39,897 nt of DNA from Terriglobia bacterium (GTDB lineage Bacteria > Acidobacteriota > Terriglobia > Bryobacterales > Bryobacteraceae), in contig JAJPHS010000117.1 in the NCBI GenBank assembly GCA_021325175.1, positions 1-39,897 of the forward strand, given 5' to 3'. Below are positions 17,168 to 24,588 of this stretch, piece after piece. The notes under the pieces were generated by a model. The model was not told the DNA's origin. It saw only the letters and a list, made by a program, of their open reading frames with translations, and searched no databases. Each line of letters begins with the position of its first letter. The first letter of the stretch is position 1. The position numbers were made by a program, and so were the translations under genes.

Positions 17168-18593
17168 TATGCGCAATCCCGAACTCCGCCGTGCGCTCGG
17201 GCCATGGTCCACCGCCGCCATCGTGGTCGGCACCGCCATTGGCAGCGCGATATTTCTGGTGCCGACGCAGATGATCCGGGCCGTCGGCTCGCCCGCCGAG
17301 CTCTTCGCGGTGTGGATTTTCGGCGGCGTCCTGACGCTTTTCGGCGCGCTCACGTACGCCGAGCTTTCCGCAGCCATGCCCGGCGCGGGCGGCGAATACG
17401 TTTATCTCAGCGCCGCATATGGACCGTTTTTCGGGTTCATCTACGGCTGGACGCAAACCTGGGTGGCCAAAGCGGCCTCGATTGCCACGCTCGCCACCGG
17501 ATTTTTCACCTATCTGGGCGATTTTTTTCCGTCGCTCGGCCGCGTTTTTTTCTCCATCCCGGCGCCCATCGGGCCGCACGGCGGCCCTCTGGAGATCCGC
17601 TACGACCAACTGGTCGGAATCGCGCTGATTTTAGCGCTCTCCGGCCTGAATGTCCTCGGCGTCAAGGTCGGCGGCGGCGTTCAAGTGGCGGTAACAGCAA
17701 TAAAAGTGTCGCTGCTTGGAGGATTAATCCTGCTGGGATTACTTTCCGGGCGCGGAGATTCGCAAAATTTCCACTCCTCGATTGCCGCGCAGCCTGGTGG
17801 AGTCTCCGGATTTTTCCTTGCTCTGGTAGCCGCGCTGTGGGCTTACGATGGCTGGAACAATGCGGGAATGCTTGGTTCGGAAATTGACCGGCCGCAAAAA
17901 AATCTGCCGCGCGCGCTTATTTCCGGAACTTTGGCGATGATGGCGATTTATCTGCTGGTAAATATTACATATTTTTACGTTTTAAACTCCGCTGAGGTGG
18001 GTGCAAGCGAGCGAGTTGCCGCCGACGCGATGCGCCGCGTACTGGGTGCGCCCGGAGCGGCGATGGTTAGCATCGCGGCGATGATCTCGATTTTCGCGGC
18101 GCTCAACGGATCGATCCTTTCCGGCTCTCGTATTCCCTACGCGATGGCGCGAGATGGTTATTTTTTTGCGCCAATTCGCCGCGTAAATGCGCGTTTCCGT
18201 ACGCCGGGAGCCGCAATTGTGCTGCTCGGCGCCTGGTCGAGCGTGGTGCTGCTGAGCGGCCAGTACGAGCAGCTCTATACGCTGGTGATCTTTCCGAGCT
18301 GGATCTTGTATGGCATGACCGCGGCCTCGGTGATCGTGCTTCGCCGCACGCGGCCAAACCTGGAGCGGCCCTATCGCGTTCTCGGTTACCCCGTGGTGCC
18401 GCTGTTTTTCGTTTTGGTAGCGTCGGCGCTGCTTTATTCTACTTTCCGAACATCGCCGCGCGAATCGGGCATGGGTTTGACGGTGATAATTTTGGGACTT
18501 CCCTTTTATTTCCAGTGGAAAAGAGGTCAAACCGCGGCGGCAGGGACGCTGGAAGCGAATCCGGAACCTTTCTCGAAAAAATGGGATGCTTAG
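17139..18593 (+). CDS. APC-family amino acid permease
   Basis: A 484-residue membrane protein with about 12 hydrophobic spans. The first span motif STAAIVVGTAIGSAIFLVP matches the unwound Gly-rich helix 1 of amino acid-polyamine-organocation transporters, and PGAGGEYVYL is the characteristic helix 2-3 segment. It likely imports or exchanges an amino acid across the inner membrane. The ATG at 17139 overlaps the aminotransferase gene by 29 nt; an ATG at 17169, one base after that gene's stop, gives MRNPELRRALG and is an equally good start. It is the last gene of the SSS/aminotransferase/APC run. Confidence 0.9.
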   Translation: MQKPSASPPDMRNPELRRALGPWSTAAIVVGTAIGSAIFLVPTQMIRAVGSPAELFAVWIFGGVLTLFGALTYAELSAAMPGAGGEYVYLSAAYGPFFGFIYGWTQTWVAKAASIATLATGFFTYLGDFFPSLGRVFFSIPAPIGPHGGPLEIRYDQLVGIALILALSGLNVLGVKVGGGVQVAVTAIKVSLLGGLILLGLLSGRGDSQNFHSSIAAQPGGVSGFFLALVAALWAYDGWNNAGMLGSEIDRPQKNLPRALISGTLAMMAIYLLVNITYFYVLNSAEVGASERVAADAMRRVLGAPGAAMVSIAAMISIFAALNGSILSGSRIPYAMARDGYFFAPIRRVNARFRTPGAAIVLLGAWSSVVLLSGQYEQLYTLVIFPSWILYGMTAASVIVLRRTRPNLERPYRVLGYPVVPLFFVLVASALLYSTFRTSPRESGMGLTVIILGLPFYFQWKRGQTAAAGTLEANPEPFSKKWDA

Positions 18594-18602
18594 TACAATC
18601 CT

Positions 18603-18734
18603 GTTCCGTTTTCAGAACAAAAGTCTTGAAAACCCGTCTAAAATGTGGTTAAACTCAAAAAGCGAGATCGGGATGCGCGAGGACCTGTTGTTCGTTTTTC
18701 AGAACGGCTCACCGATCGGGTCAGGTTCTAGAAC
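18603..18734. repeat. three GTTC...GAAC inverted repeats upstream of a small AT-hook-like gene
   Basis: Two near-identical 16-mers (GTTCCGTTTTCAGAAC at 18603-18618 and GTTCGTTTTTCAGAAC at 18690-18705, 14 of 16 identical) each have GTTC and GAAC arms with an 8-base spacer. A third, compact palindrome GTTCTAGAAC is at 18725-18734, 16 bases before the ATG at 18750. The arrangement looks like a multi-site operator surrounding a promoter. The protein that binds it is unknown. Confidence 0.55.
18626..18655 (+). promoter_or_regulatory. candidate sigma-70 promoter
   Basis: TTGAAA (18626-18631) and TAAACT (18650-18655) are separated by 18 bases in an AT-rich stretch that contrasts with the GC-rich surroundings. 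It lies between the first two GTTC...GAAC repeats, upstream of the gene at 18750 and of selD/pyrF. Confidence 0.4.
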
Positions 18735-18749
18735 GCGGGAGACAACGGA

Positions 18750-18944
18750 ATGGATATTCTAAAAATGCTGGCGGATTTACGCCAGGAACGCGAGCACATT
18801 GAGGAAGCGATTATGACGCTGGAACGCCTGGCGCAGGGTCGAGGACGGCGCCGTGGACGTCCGCCGGCCTGGATGACGGCGGTGAAGCGCCGCGGCCGGC
18901 CTCCCGGCAGCAAGAACAAAGACAAGGAAACCGCGGCGGCCTAA
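18750..18944 (+). CDS. small basic protein with two AT-hook-like RGRPP motifs
   Basis: A 64-residue protein. The N-terminal half (about 1-28) is an amphipathic helix (MDILKMLADLRQEREHIEEA) suited to dimerisation. The C-terminal half holds two copies of an AT-hook-like core, GRRRGRPPAW and KRRGRPPGSKNK, which in known AT-hook proteins inserts into the minor groove of AT-rich DNA. GGGAGA upstream of the ATG is a reasonable ribosome binding site. The gene is preceded by three GTTC...GAAC repeats and followed 50 nt later by selD. A DNA-binding, nucleoid-associated or autoregulatory role is inferred from the motifs alone. Confidence 0.7.
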   Translation: MDILKMLADLRQEREHIEEAIMTLERLAQGRGRRRGRPPAWMTAVKRRGRPPGSKNKDKETAAA

Positions 18945-18994
18945 GAGGCTTTCGGCCTGCTGAAAGCTGGCGGCGGAAAGCTCTAAACTGAAGC

Positions 18995-20002
18995 GTGGCC
19001 AAGAAACTGACCGCGCACGTCAAGGCCGCCGGTTGAGCGTCGAAGTTGAGTCCAAAGGTTTTGGACCAGGTGCTCGCGCGCATGCCGCGCCCGGCGGATC
19101 CTAATCTTCTTGTCGGCTTTGAAAAAGCGGACGACGCCGGAGTGTATCGTCTGAGCCCCGGCGTCGCGCTGGTTCAGACGATCGATTTTTTTACGCCAAT
19201 CGTCGACGATCCATTCACTTTCGGCGCGATCGCCGCCGCGAATTCTCTCAGCGATATTTACGCCATGGGCGCCTCCCCGCTCACGGCACTGTCCATTCTC
19301 GCCTGGCCCGGTTCGAACGATCTCGATGATCTTGAAGAAATCCTGAAAGGCGGCGCGGAAAAAATTCACGAAGCCGGCGCAGTGGTTCTCGGCGGCCACA
19401 GCATCAACGATCCGGAGATCAAATTCGGCTACGCCGTCACCGGCACAATCCGGCCGGACCGCGTAAAGACCAATGCCGGCGCGCGTCCCGGTGACGTGCT
19501 GGTTCTGACCAAAAAGCTGGGAACCGGGGTGATCGCGACCGCGCTGAAACGCAATCTGGCGGTCGCGCCGCACGTCGACGCGGCGATTCACTCCATGCTT
19601 ACGCTCAACCGCGCGGCCGCCGAAGCGATGGCCCGCCTGGACGTCCATGCCGTTACGGACGTGACCGGGTTCGGCCTGCTCGGCCACGCGCGCGAAGTAG
19701 CGCTGGCAAGCGGCGTGACGCTCGAAATCGAGTCGCAAAAAGTGCAGTTTCTGGACGGCGCGGTCGAATACGCGAAAATCGGCGCGATCGCCGGCGGATT
19801 GAACAATAATCGCGAATTTATTCTCGATTGCGTCGAAGGCGGCTCGGAATACGACGATCTGCTGTTCGACCCGCAGACTTCGGGAGGTTTGCTGATCGCC
19901 TTGCCGGCCTCGGACGCGGCGCGCTATCTGCGAAAATATCCGGATGCGTTCCAGATGGGGCGCGTACTGGAAAGACAGGAGAAACCGCTACGGGTCGTCT
20001 GA
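18995..20002 (+). CDS. selD: selenide, water dikinase SelD, itself a selenoprotein (in-frame TGA at 19034-19036)
   Basis: SelD makes selenophosphate from selenide and ATP for selenocysteine and selenouridine synthesis. Starting from GTG 18995, preceded in frame by a stop at 18989, the product is 335 aa and reads through TGA 19034-19036 as Sec14 in the motif AAG-U-ASK. This matches the family active site, where Cys or Sec lies three residues before the catalytic Lys (E. coli C17 and K20; here U14 and K17). The rest is typical: a Gly/Ala-rich ATP-binding region, TIDFFTPIVDDP, AANSLSDIYAMGASP and GGHSINDPEIKFGYAVTG. A hairpin 13 nt after the TGA fits a bacterial SECIS. A call that stops at TGA would start at TTG 19046 and lose the active site. 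The stop overlaps pyrF. Confidence 0.9.
19050..19066 (+). promoter_or_regulatory. SECIS-like hairpin for selenocysteine insertion
   Basis: GTCCAAA and TTTGGAC pair perfectly (7 bp) around the loop GGT, beginning 13 bases after the TGA at 19034-19036. Bacterial SECIS elements are small hairpins directly 3' of the UGA, inside the coding region, with a G-U in the apical loop that SelB contacts. Both the position and the loop G-U (19058-19059) fit. Confidence 0.75.
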
Positions 20003-20682
20003 ATCCAGTCATCGTCGCGCTGGATTTTCCGAGCGCGGAAGAAGCCCGCGCGCTGGTGGCCAAATTGGGCGATGCCGCACCGTTTTACAAAATCGGCCTG
20101 GAGCTGTACGCCGCTTCCGGCATGGAGCTGGTTCGCGAATTAAAACAGGAGGGCCGGCGCGTGTTTCTCGATTTGAAGCTGTACGATATCGGGGAGACGG
20201 TGCGGCGGGCGGTGGCGGTGATTGCGCGATCCGGCGTGGATTTCTTGACAATCCACGGCATGCGCCAGGTGGTGCGCGCGGCGGCCGGGGGGCGCGGCGA
20301 TTCGAGTTTGAAGCTGCTCGCGGTAAGCGTGCTGACCAGCGTGGATGAAAACGATTTGCGCCAGGACGGCTATTCGCGCGGCTTGCAGGAGCTGATCGAT
20401 CTGCGTGTCCGCAACGCGGTAGAAGACGGCGCCGATGGCATCGTCTGCTCGGCCAAGGACACGGCGCGAGTGCGCGGCCTAGCCGGGCGCGGCGCGATTT
20501 TGGTGAATCCGGGAGTGCGGTCGGCGGGCGCCGCGGCGGGCGATCAGAAACGAATCGCGACGCCGGCAGAGGCGATCGCGGCGGGCGCGGATTATATCGT
20601 GGTCGGCCGCCAGATCACTCGCGCCTCTGATCCGCGGGGCGAATTGGAGCGAATTCTCGAAGAAACTTCGACCGTCGCATAA
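19999..20682 (+). CDS. pyrF: orotidine 5'-phosphate decarboxylase PyrF
   Basis: Decarboxylates OMP to UMP, the last step of de novo pyrimidine synthesis, in the cytosol. The N-terminal strand PVIVALDFPSAEEA, the catalytic D-x-K-x2-D motif in FLDLKLYDIGETV, and the phosphate-binding end NPGVRSAG ... ADYIVVGRQIT identify it. Length from the family start (about 227 aa) is normal for the bacterial class. The start is odd: from TTG 19828 to the family N-terminus no ATG, GTG or TTG occurs in frame. CTG 19999 overlaps the selD stop as CTGA and is the best-placed start. An AGGAG lies 17 bases before it, farther than usual. Translational coupling to selD would explain initiation at a weak codon. Confidence 0.85.
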   Translation: MNPVIVALDFPSAEEARALVAKLGDAAPFYKIGLELYAASGMELVRELKQEGRRVFLDLKLYDIGETVRRAVAVIARSGVDFLTIHGMRQVVRAAAGGRGDSSLKLLAVSVLTSVDENDLRQDGYSRGLQELIDLRVRNAVEDGADGIVCSAKDTARVRGLAGRGAILVNPGVRSAGAAAGDQKRIATPAEAIAAGADYIVVGRQITRASDPRGELERILEETSTVA

Positions 20683-20747
20683 CCGGCGATTTCCCGAATC
20701 GCGCTAACGGCTGAGTTACCAAAAACGCTCGTGCACGTTGAACGATT

Positions 20748-20806
20748 CCGGGATTCATGCCCGGGGCTTTCGCGGAACTGAAGCCCCGAGCGGAATTGAA
20801 TCCGCC
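20748..20806. terminator. cluster of hairpins between convergent pyrF and cpaE-like genes
   Basis: Three successive hairpins fill the 133-base convergent gap: CCGGG/CCCGG, then CGGGGCTT (20762-20769) with AAGCCCCG (20781-20788), then GCGGA/TCCGC. The middle one has an 8-bp GC-rich stem. No long U-tract adjoins it, so a bidirectional termination or RNA 3'-end role is likely but not certain. Confidence 0.5.
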
Positions 20807-20815
20807 CTCCAAAAA

Positions 20816-22027
20816 CTAACTTTTGGTGCGGCTGAACAGGCCGAGCAAGCCTCCGAGCGACGTGCTCTTTTTCGCCGCCTCGGTTCGCCCACCCAGCCGG
20901 TCGGCAAGTTGCATGATGCCCTTGCCGAATACCGTGCTGGACGGCGCGGGCTTTCCCTCCATCAGCGATTTCTGCACCGCTTCGTAGTCGCTCGGCAGAA
21001 TGTCGAAAACCTCGGTGTGCAGCGCGGTCCCGATCACTTCGCGGCTCAAACCCACGTCACGATAGTAGCGATTCACGAGCAGGCGGATCTTCCATCGGCC
21101 GATGCGATTCGTGTCTAAATACGACAGTGCCCGCTGCGCGGCTTGCAGCGCGGGAAGCTCATTGGTGGTCACCAGCAGCAGCTCATTGGCGAGCCGGGCT
21201 GTATTCAGGTTCCAGTCGCCATAAACGCCGCCGGTATCCACCACGACGACATCGTAGGTATGACGCGCATATTCCAAAATGGGCGAGGCATCGTGCAGAT
21301 CCGCCGTTCCTTCCACCATTAGCTCCGGAGCGAGCAGCACATCGACGCCGGAAACATTGGTGACCATGGCTTCCCACAGATCGGAATCGAGCTCATGCGC
21401 GCGTTGCAGCGCGTCGAGAAAACTGTAGGTCGATTTGATTTTCAGCAGGAACGACATGGTTCCGGCGAGCGGGTCCAGATCCGCCAATAAAATTTTTTTT
21501 GCGCCGAGCCGCTTCCATTGAAAGGCCAGGTTGCAGGCGATGGTGGTTGCGCCGCAGGCCCCCTTGGCCGGCATGACAGCGAAGACCTTGGCCGGTTCCT
21601 TGCCGGGCAGATCCCCGCCCGGCTGAAGGCGAGCGAGTTTGGCGAGGGCGGCTTCCATCTGATCAGCGGTGAACGGCTGGATGAGGAAATCGACCGCGCC
21701 GGCGCGCAGGCAGCGCAGGATCAGATCCGAATCGTCGCCGGCAAGCACCGCGATCACCTGAATCGCCGTTTCCAGGCGCGTCATTTCGCCGAGCAGTTGC
21801 AGCGCCTGCTCGGCGTCCGAGATCATATCGAGAAAAACCAGCGGTGGAGCGCCGCCTCCGAGCGTCGCGCCAAGGTCGCGCGGCGAGGGATAAGCGTTCA
21901 ATTCGATAATCGACGTCCCGCTCAGATAGGTCGCGAACAGCGGTGCTAACTCCTGACGGATCCGCGACATGGGGGCGATCAGAAAAGTGCGCCTGGAGCT
22001 TTGGGCGGTGCCCTCACGATGCTGCAT
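20816..22027 (-). CDS. second CpaE-like ATPase (pseudo-receiver plus MinD/ParA-type domain)
   Basis: A 403-residue paralog in architecture of the 4934-6175 product. The receiver-like N-terminal domain (about 14-135, containing LVFLDMISDAEQ with a possible Asp at the phosphoacceptor position) is joined to a MinD/ParA-type domain (about 140-375). Its deviant Walker A is AKGACGATT, again with the signature Lys but without the P-loop Lys (Ala instead). ILLADLDPLAGTMSF and VVVVDTGGVYG are the switch/Walker B-like strands. CpaE proteins act with Tad/Flp pilus machines, but no such genes are here. It is divergent from a LuxR-type regulator across 176 bases that contain an 18-bp inverted repeat. The C-terminus is Ser/Lys-rich. 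Confidence 0.83.
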   Translation of the reverse strand: MQHREGTAQSSRRTFLIAPMSRIRQELAPLFATYLSGTSIIELNAYPSPRDLGATLGGGAPPLVFLDMISDAEQALQLLGEMTRLETAIQVIAVLAGDDSDLILRCLRAGAVDFLIQPFTADQMEAALAKLARLQPGGDLPGKEPAKVFAVMPAKGACGATTIACNLAFQWKRLGAKKILLADLDPLAGTMSFLLKIKSTYSFLDALQRAHELDSDLWEAMVTNVSGVDVLLAPELMVEGTADLHDASPILEYARHTYDVVVVDTGGVYGDWNLNTARLANELLLVTTNELPALQAAQRALSYLDTNRIGRWKIRLLVNRYYRDVGLSREVIGTALHTEVFDILPSDYEAVQKSLMEGKPAPSSTVFGKGIMQLADRLGGRTEAAKKSTSLGGLLGLFSRTKS

Positions 22028-22064
22028 AGCCTGTCATCCCGTGCGCCGCCCGCTGTTGGACCAG

Positions 22065-22082
22065 TTTGGAATAAGTTCCAAA
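22065..22082. promoter_or_regulatory. 18-bp inverted repeat TTTGGAA-TAAG-TTCCAAA in the divergent promoter region
   Basis: The arms are perfect 7-bp reverse complements with a 4-base spacer, 38 bases upstream of the CpaE-like start and 122 bases upstream of the LuxR-type gene. Size and symmetry are those of a dimeric operator, plausibly for the adjacent LuxR-type protein. No experimental support is available from sequence alone. Confidence 0.5.
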
Positions 22083-22203
22083 GAAGTAATTCGACTAGAA
22101 GCGATCATAACATGAGAACCTCGCCCGCTTCCGCGAACTAAAACAGAGATGCTCCCGGGCGATAAGACCCGTGTAGGCGAATCGATTTAGCGGAGGGGAA
22201 AAC

Positions 22204-22896
22204 GTGACAATCGCGGAAGAAAACGTGAACAGAATTCACACGGCGAACGGGACAGACCGCCCCCGCAGCGTTTTGGTGTGCGATTCGCAGCCGATGACTG
22301 TGGAGGGCGTGCACGCCGTGCTTGACGGGTCCGCAGACCTGAAATTTCTCGCGGGATGCGATTCGTTGGAACGGGCGATGGATTTGTCCCAAGAGAATCC
22401 GCCGGACGTTCTGTTAATGGACAAGGCGTTCGGCATTCAGGCCGTTTTGGATTGGTTGGCGCCCCCGCCGGATCAGCCGGAGCTGCCGCACGGCTCCTCC
22501 AAAACGGCCGTCGTCGTCTGGGGCGTGTCGGTAAGCGAAGTCGAAGCTCTGCGTTTCCTGCAAGCGGGCGCGCGCGGGATCCTGCGAAAGACCGCCGCGA
22601 TCAGCTCGGTTCTTGCTTGCCTGCGGGCTGTCGCCGCCGGGCGAAGCTGGATGGAGGATTGCGTTTTTTGCGATTCCTCGCGCGCGGAGTGCCATCCTCG
22701 CAGCGAGCTGACCCCGCGCGAGCAGCAGGTTTTGGAGCTGGTGGAGCAGGGCTGCAAGAACAAGGAAATCGCGCAGGAGCTGGGCATCCGGCCCGGCACC
22801 GTAAAAATCCATCTGAAGCATATTTTCGAAAAAACGGGCATTCGCGGGCGCTACGGCCTCGCGCTGAATGGATGGCGGGAGCGGGTACCGGCCTGA
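22204..22896 (+). CDS. LuxR/NarL-type response regulator
   Basis: A 230-residue regulator with an N-terminal receiver domain (about 20-145) and a C-terminal LuxR-type helix-turn-helix (about 165-228: LTPREQQVLELVEQG and NKEIAQELGIRPGTVKIHLK). The likely phosphoacceptor is D73 in DVLLMDKAF. The usual pair of acidic residues at the end of strand 1 is reduced to a single Asp (CDSQPM, D27), so phosphorylation-dependent control may be altered. The start GTG has a strong GGAGGGG ribosome binding site seven to eight bases upstream. It is divergent from the CpaE-like gene and 30 nt upstream of the TldD-like gene. No sensor kinase is nearby, so it is an orphan regulator. Confidence 0.88.
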   Translation: MTIAEENVNRIHTANGTDRPRSVLVCDSQPMTVEGVHAVLDGSADLKFLAGCDSLERAMDLSQENPPDVLLMDKAFGIQAVLDWLAPPPDQPELPHGSSKTAVVVWGVSVSEVEALRFLQAGARGILRKTAAISSVLACLRAVAAGRSWMEDCVFCDSSRAECHPRSELTPREQQVLELVEQGCKNKEIAQELGIRPGTVKIHLKHIFEKTGIRGRYGLALNGWRERVPA

Positions 22897-22926
22897 CCGA
22901 CCCCCGCCTGTTATCCTGAGAAGACC

Positions 22927-24588
22927 GTGCGTTACCTTCCGGTCCTTCTCCTGGCGGTTTCCGCCCGCGCGCAATCTCCTCTCATCAAAATTCTCTCCGG
23001 CGAGCTCGATCGCAACTTCTCCATCCTCAAAGAAAAAGCCGATCCGGCGCCGTATTTCATCGGATATGAGGTGGTCGACGATGAGAGCGATGTTATCCTC
23101 GCCAGCAGAGGGTCCATCGATGCGCAGAACCACGGGCGGCATCGCCTGCTGGACGTGACCGTTCGCGCCGGGAGCCCGAAATTCGATAATTATCATCGCA
23201 CCGGCAGCACGGACCGCATTCGCTTTACCAGCGCCACGCCGATTGCGCTCGACGATAACCCGCTTTCGATCCGCCGCTCGGTGTGGCTCGCGACGGACCG
23301 CGTTTACCGGGCCGCGTCGAACCGCCTGGTGCGAATCAAAGCGGATGAAAAGCTGCATGCCGAGAGCGGCGACGACTCCGCTGACTTCTCGAGCGAGACG
23401 CCGCAGGTGTTCTATGGACCGACGCCCGCCTATAAATTCGACGCGGCCGACTGGGCGAAGCGCCTGCGCAGGCTTTCCGCCGAATTCGAGCAATATCCGG
23501 GGGCATTGAACTCCGCCGTCGGCGTTGAAGCGGAACGCGTCACGACGGTGCTGGTTAACAGCGAAGGCACGCGCCTGGAGTTCGGCCGGTTGTTTGCCCG
23601 CCTGATGATTACCGCGCGCGGCAAAGCCGGCGACGGCATGGATCTCGGCACGATGGAGACCTTCGAGGCGGACGATCCCTCCAAATTGCCGAACGACGCG
23701 AAAATTCTCGCCGCCGTCGAAAAAACAGGAAAGACGCTTTCCGATTTATTGCGCGCGCCACCTTCGGATCCGTTTGTCGGCCCCGCGATTCTCTCCGGCC
23801 GCGCCACCGGAGTTTTTTTCCACGAAATTTTCGGTCATCGCATCGAAGGCCACCGCCAGAAGGATGAAGCCGAGGGCCAGACGTTCACCAAAAGCGTCGG
23901 CAAGCCGGTGCTGCCCGAATTTCTTTCGGTGATTTTCGATCCGACGCGCGCCGATTTTCAAGGCACGGCGCTGAACGGCCACTACCTTTACGACGACGAG
24001 GGCGTCAAAGCGCAGCCGGTCAAAGTGGTCGATCAGGGAATTCTCAAGACGTTTTTAATGTCGCGCTCGCCGATCCAGGGCTTCGATCATTCCAACGGCC
24101 ATGGCCGCCGCTCGCCGGGACTCGAAGTCGTCTCGCGCCAATCGAATCTGTTCGTGGAATCTTCAAAGAAAGTCAGCGACGCGGAATTGCGCAAAATGCT
24201 GATCGAAGAAGTCAAGCGGCAGGGCAAACCGTACGGCCTCTTCTTCGATCAGGTGGTCAGCGGCTATACAACCACGGCGCGGCGCGGATTGCAGGCGTTC
24301 ACCGTGGTTCCGCTGGTGGTCTATCGCGTGTACCCCGACGGGCGGCCCGATGAGTTGATTCGCGGCGTCGATATTGTCGGCACGCCGCTGGCGAGCTTCG
24401 CAAAAATCATGGCGACGTCGGATCGCATGGAAGTTTTCAACGGCATCTGCGGCGCCGAATCGGGCGATGTTCCGGTCTCGGCGATCGCTCCGGCGATTCT
24501 GGTGTCGGAAATCGAGGTGCAGCGCAAGGAGCGCTCGCAGGACCGGCCGCCGTATCTGACCCGCCCGCCGACGGAGGACAAGCAATGA
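22927..24588 (+). CDS. exported TldD-like metalloprotease (active subunit)
   Basis: A 553-residue TldD/PmbA-family protein, starting at GTG and carrying a signal peptide (MRYLPVLLLAVSARA). The zinc-site motif is H299-E300-x3-H304 followed by IEGH, matching TldD HExxxH. The third expected ligand is C508 in GICGAESGDVPVSAIAP. Cytosolic E. coli TldD/TldE is a heterodimeric peptidase that trims unfolded peptides such as microcin B17 precursor; the signal peptide here places this version in the periplasm. The N-terminal 250 residues are longer and more divergent than in TldD. Its stop overlaps the start of the partner gene by 4 nt (ATGA). Confidence 0.85.
   Translation: MRYLPVLLLAVSARAQSPLIKILSGELDRNFSILKEKADPAPYFIGYEVVDDESDVILASRGSIDAQNHGRHRLLDVTVRAGSPKFDNYHRTGSTDRIRFTSATPIALDDNPLSIRRSVWLATDRVYRAASNRLVRIKADEKLHAESGDDSADFSSETPQVFYGPTPAYKFDAADWAKRLRRLSAEFEQYPGALNSAVGVEAERVTTVLVNSEGTRLEFGRLFARLMITARGKAGDGMDLGTMETFEADDPSKLPNDAKILAAVEKTGKTLSDLLRAPPSDPFVGPAILSGRATGVFFHEIFGHRIEGHRQKDEAEGQTFTKSVGKPVLPEFLSVIFDPTRADFQGTALNGHYLYDDEGVKAQPVKVVDQGILKTFLMSRSPIQGFDHSNGHGRRSPGLEVVSRQSNLFVESSKKVSDAELRKMLIEEVKRQGKPYGLFFDQVVSGYTTTARRGLQAFTVVPLVVYRVYPDGRPDELIRGVDIVGTPLASFAKIMATSDRMEVFNGICGAESGDVPVSAIAPAILVSEIEVQRKERSQDRPPYLTRPPTEDKQ

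Noticed and set aside
18603..18734. LexA-type SOS box reading of the GTTC...GAAC repeats
   Set aside because: Spacing and orientation (GTTC-N8-GAAC) do not match known LexA box forms that I can recall, and no SOS gene is nearby.
19046..20002. SelD starting at TTG 19046
   Set aside because: This start omits the active-site Sec/Cys and Lys; upstream in-frame sequence through the TGA is clearly SelD.
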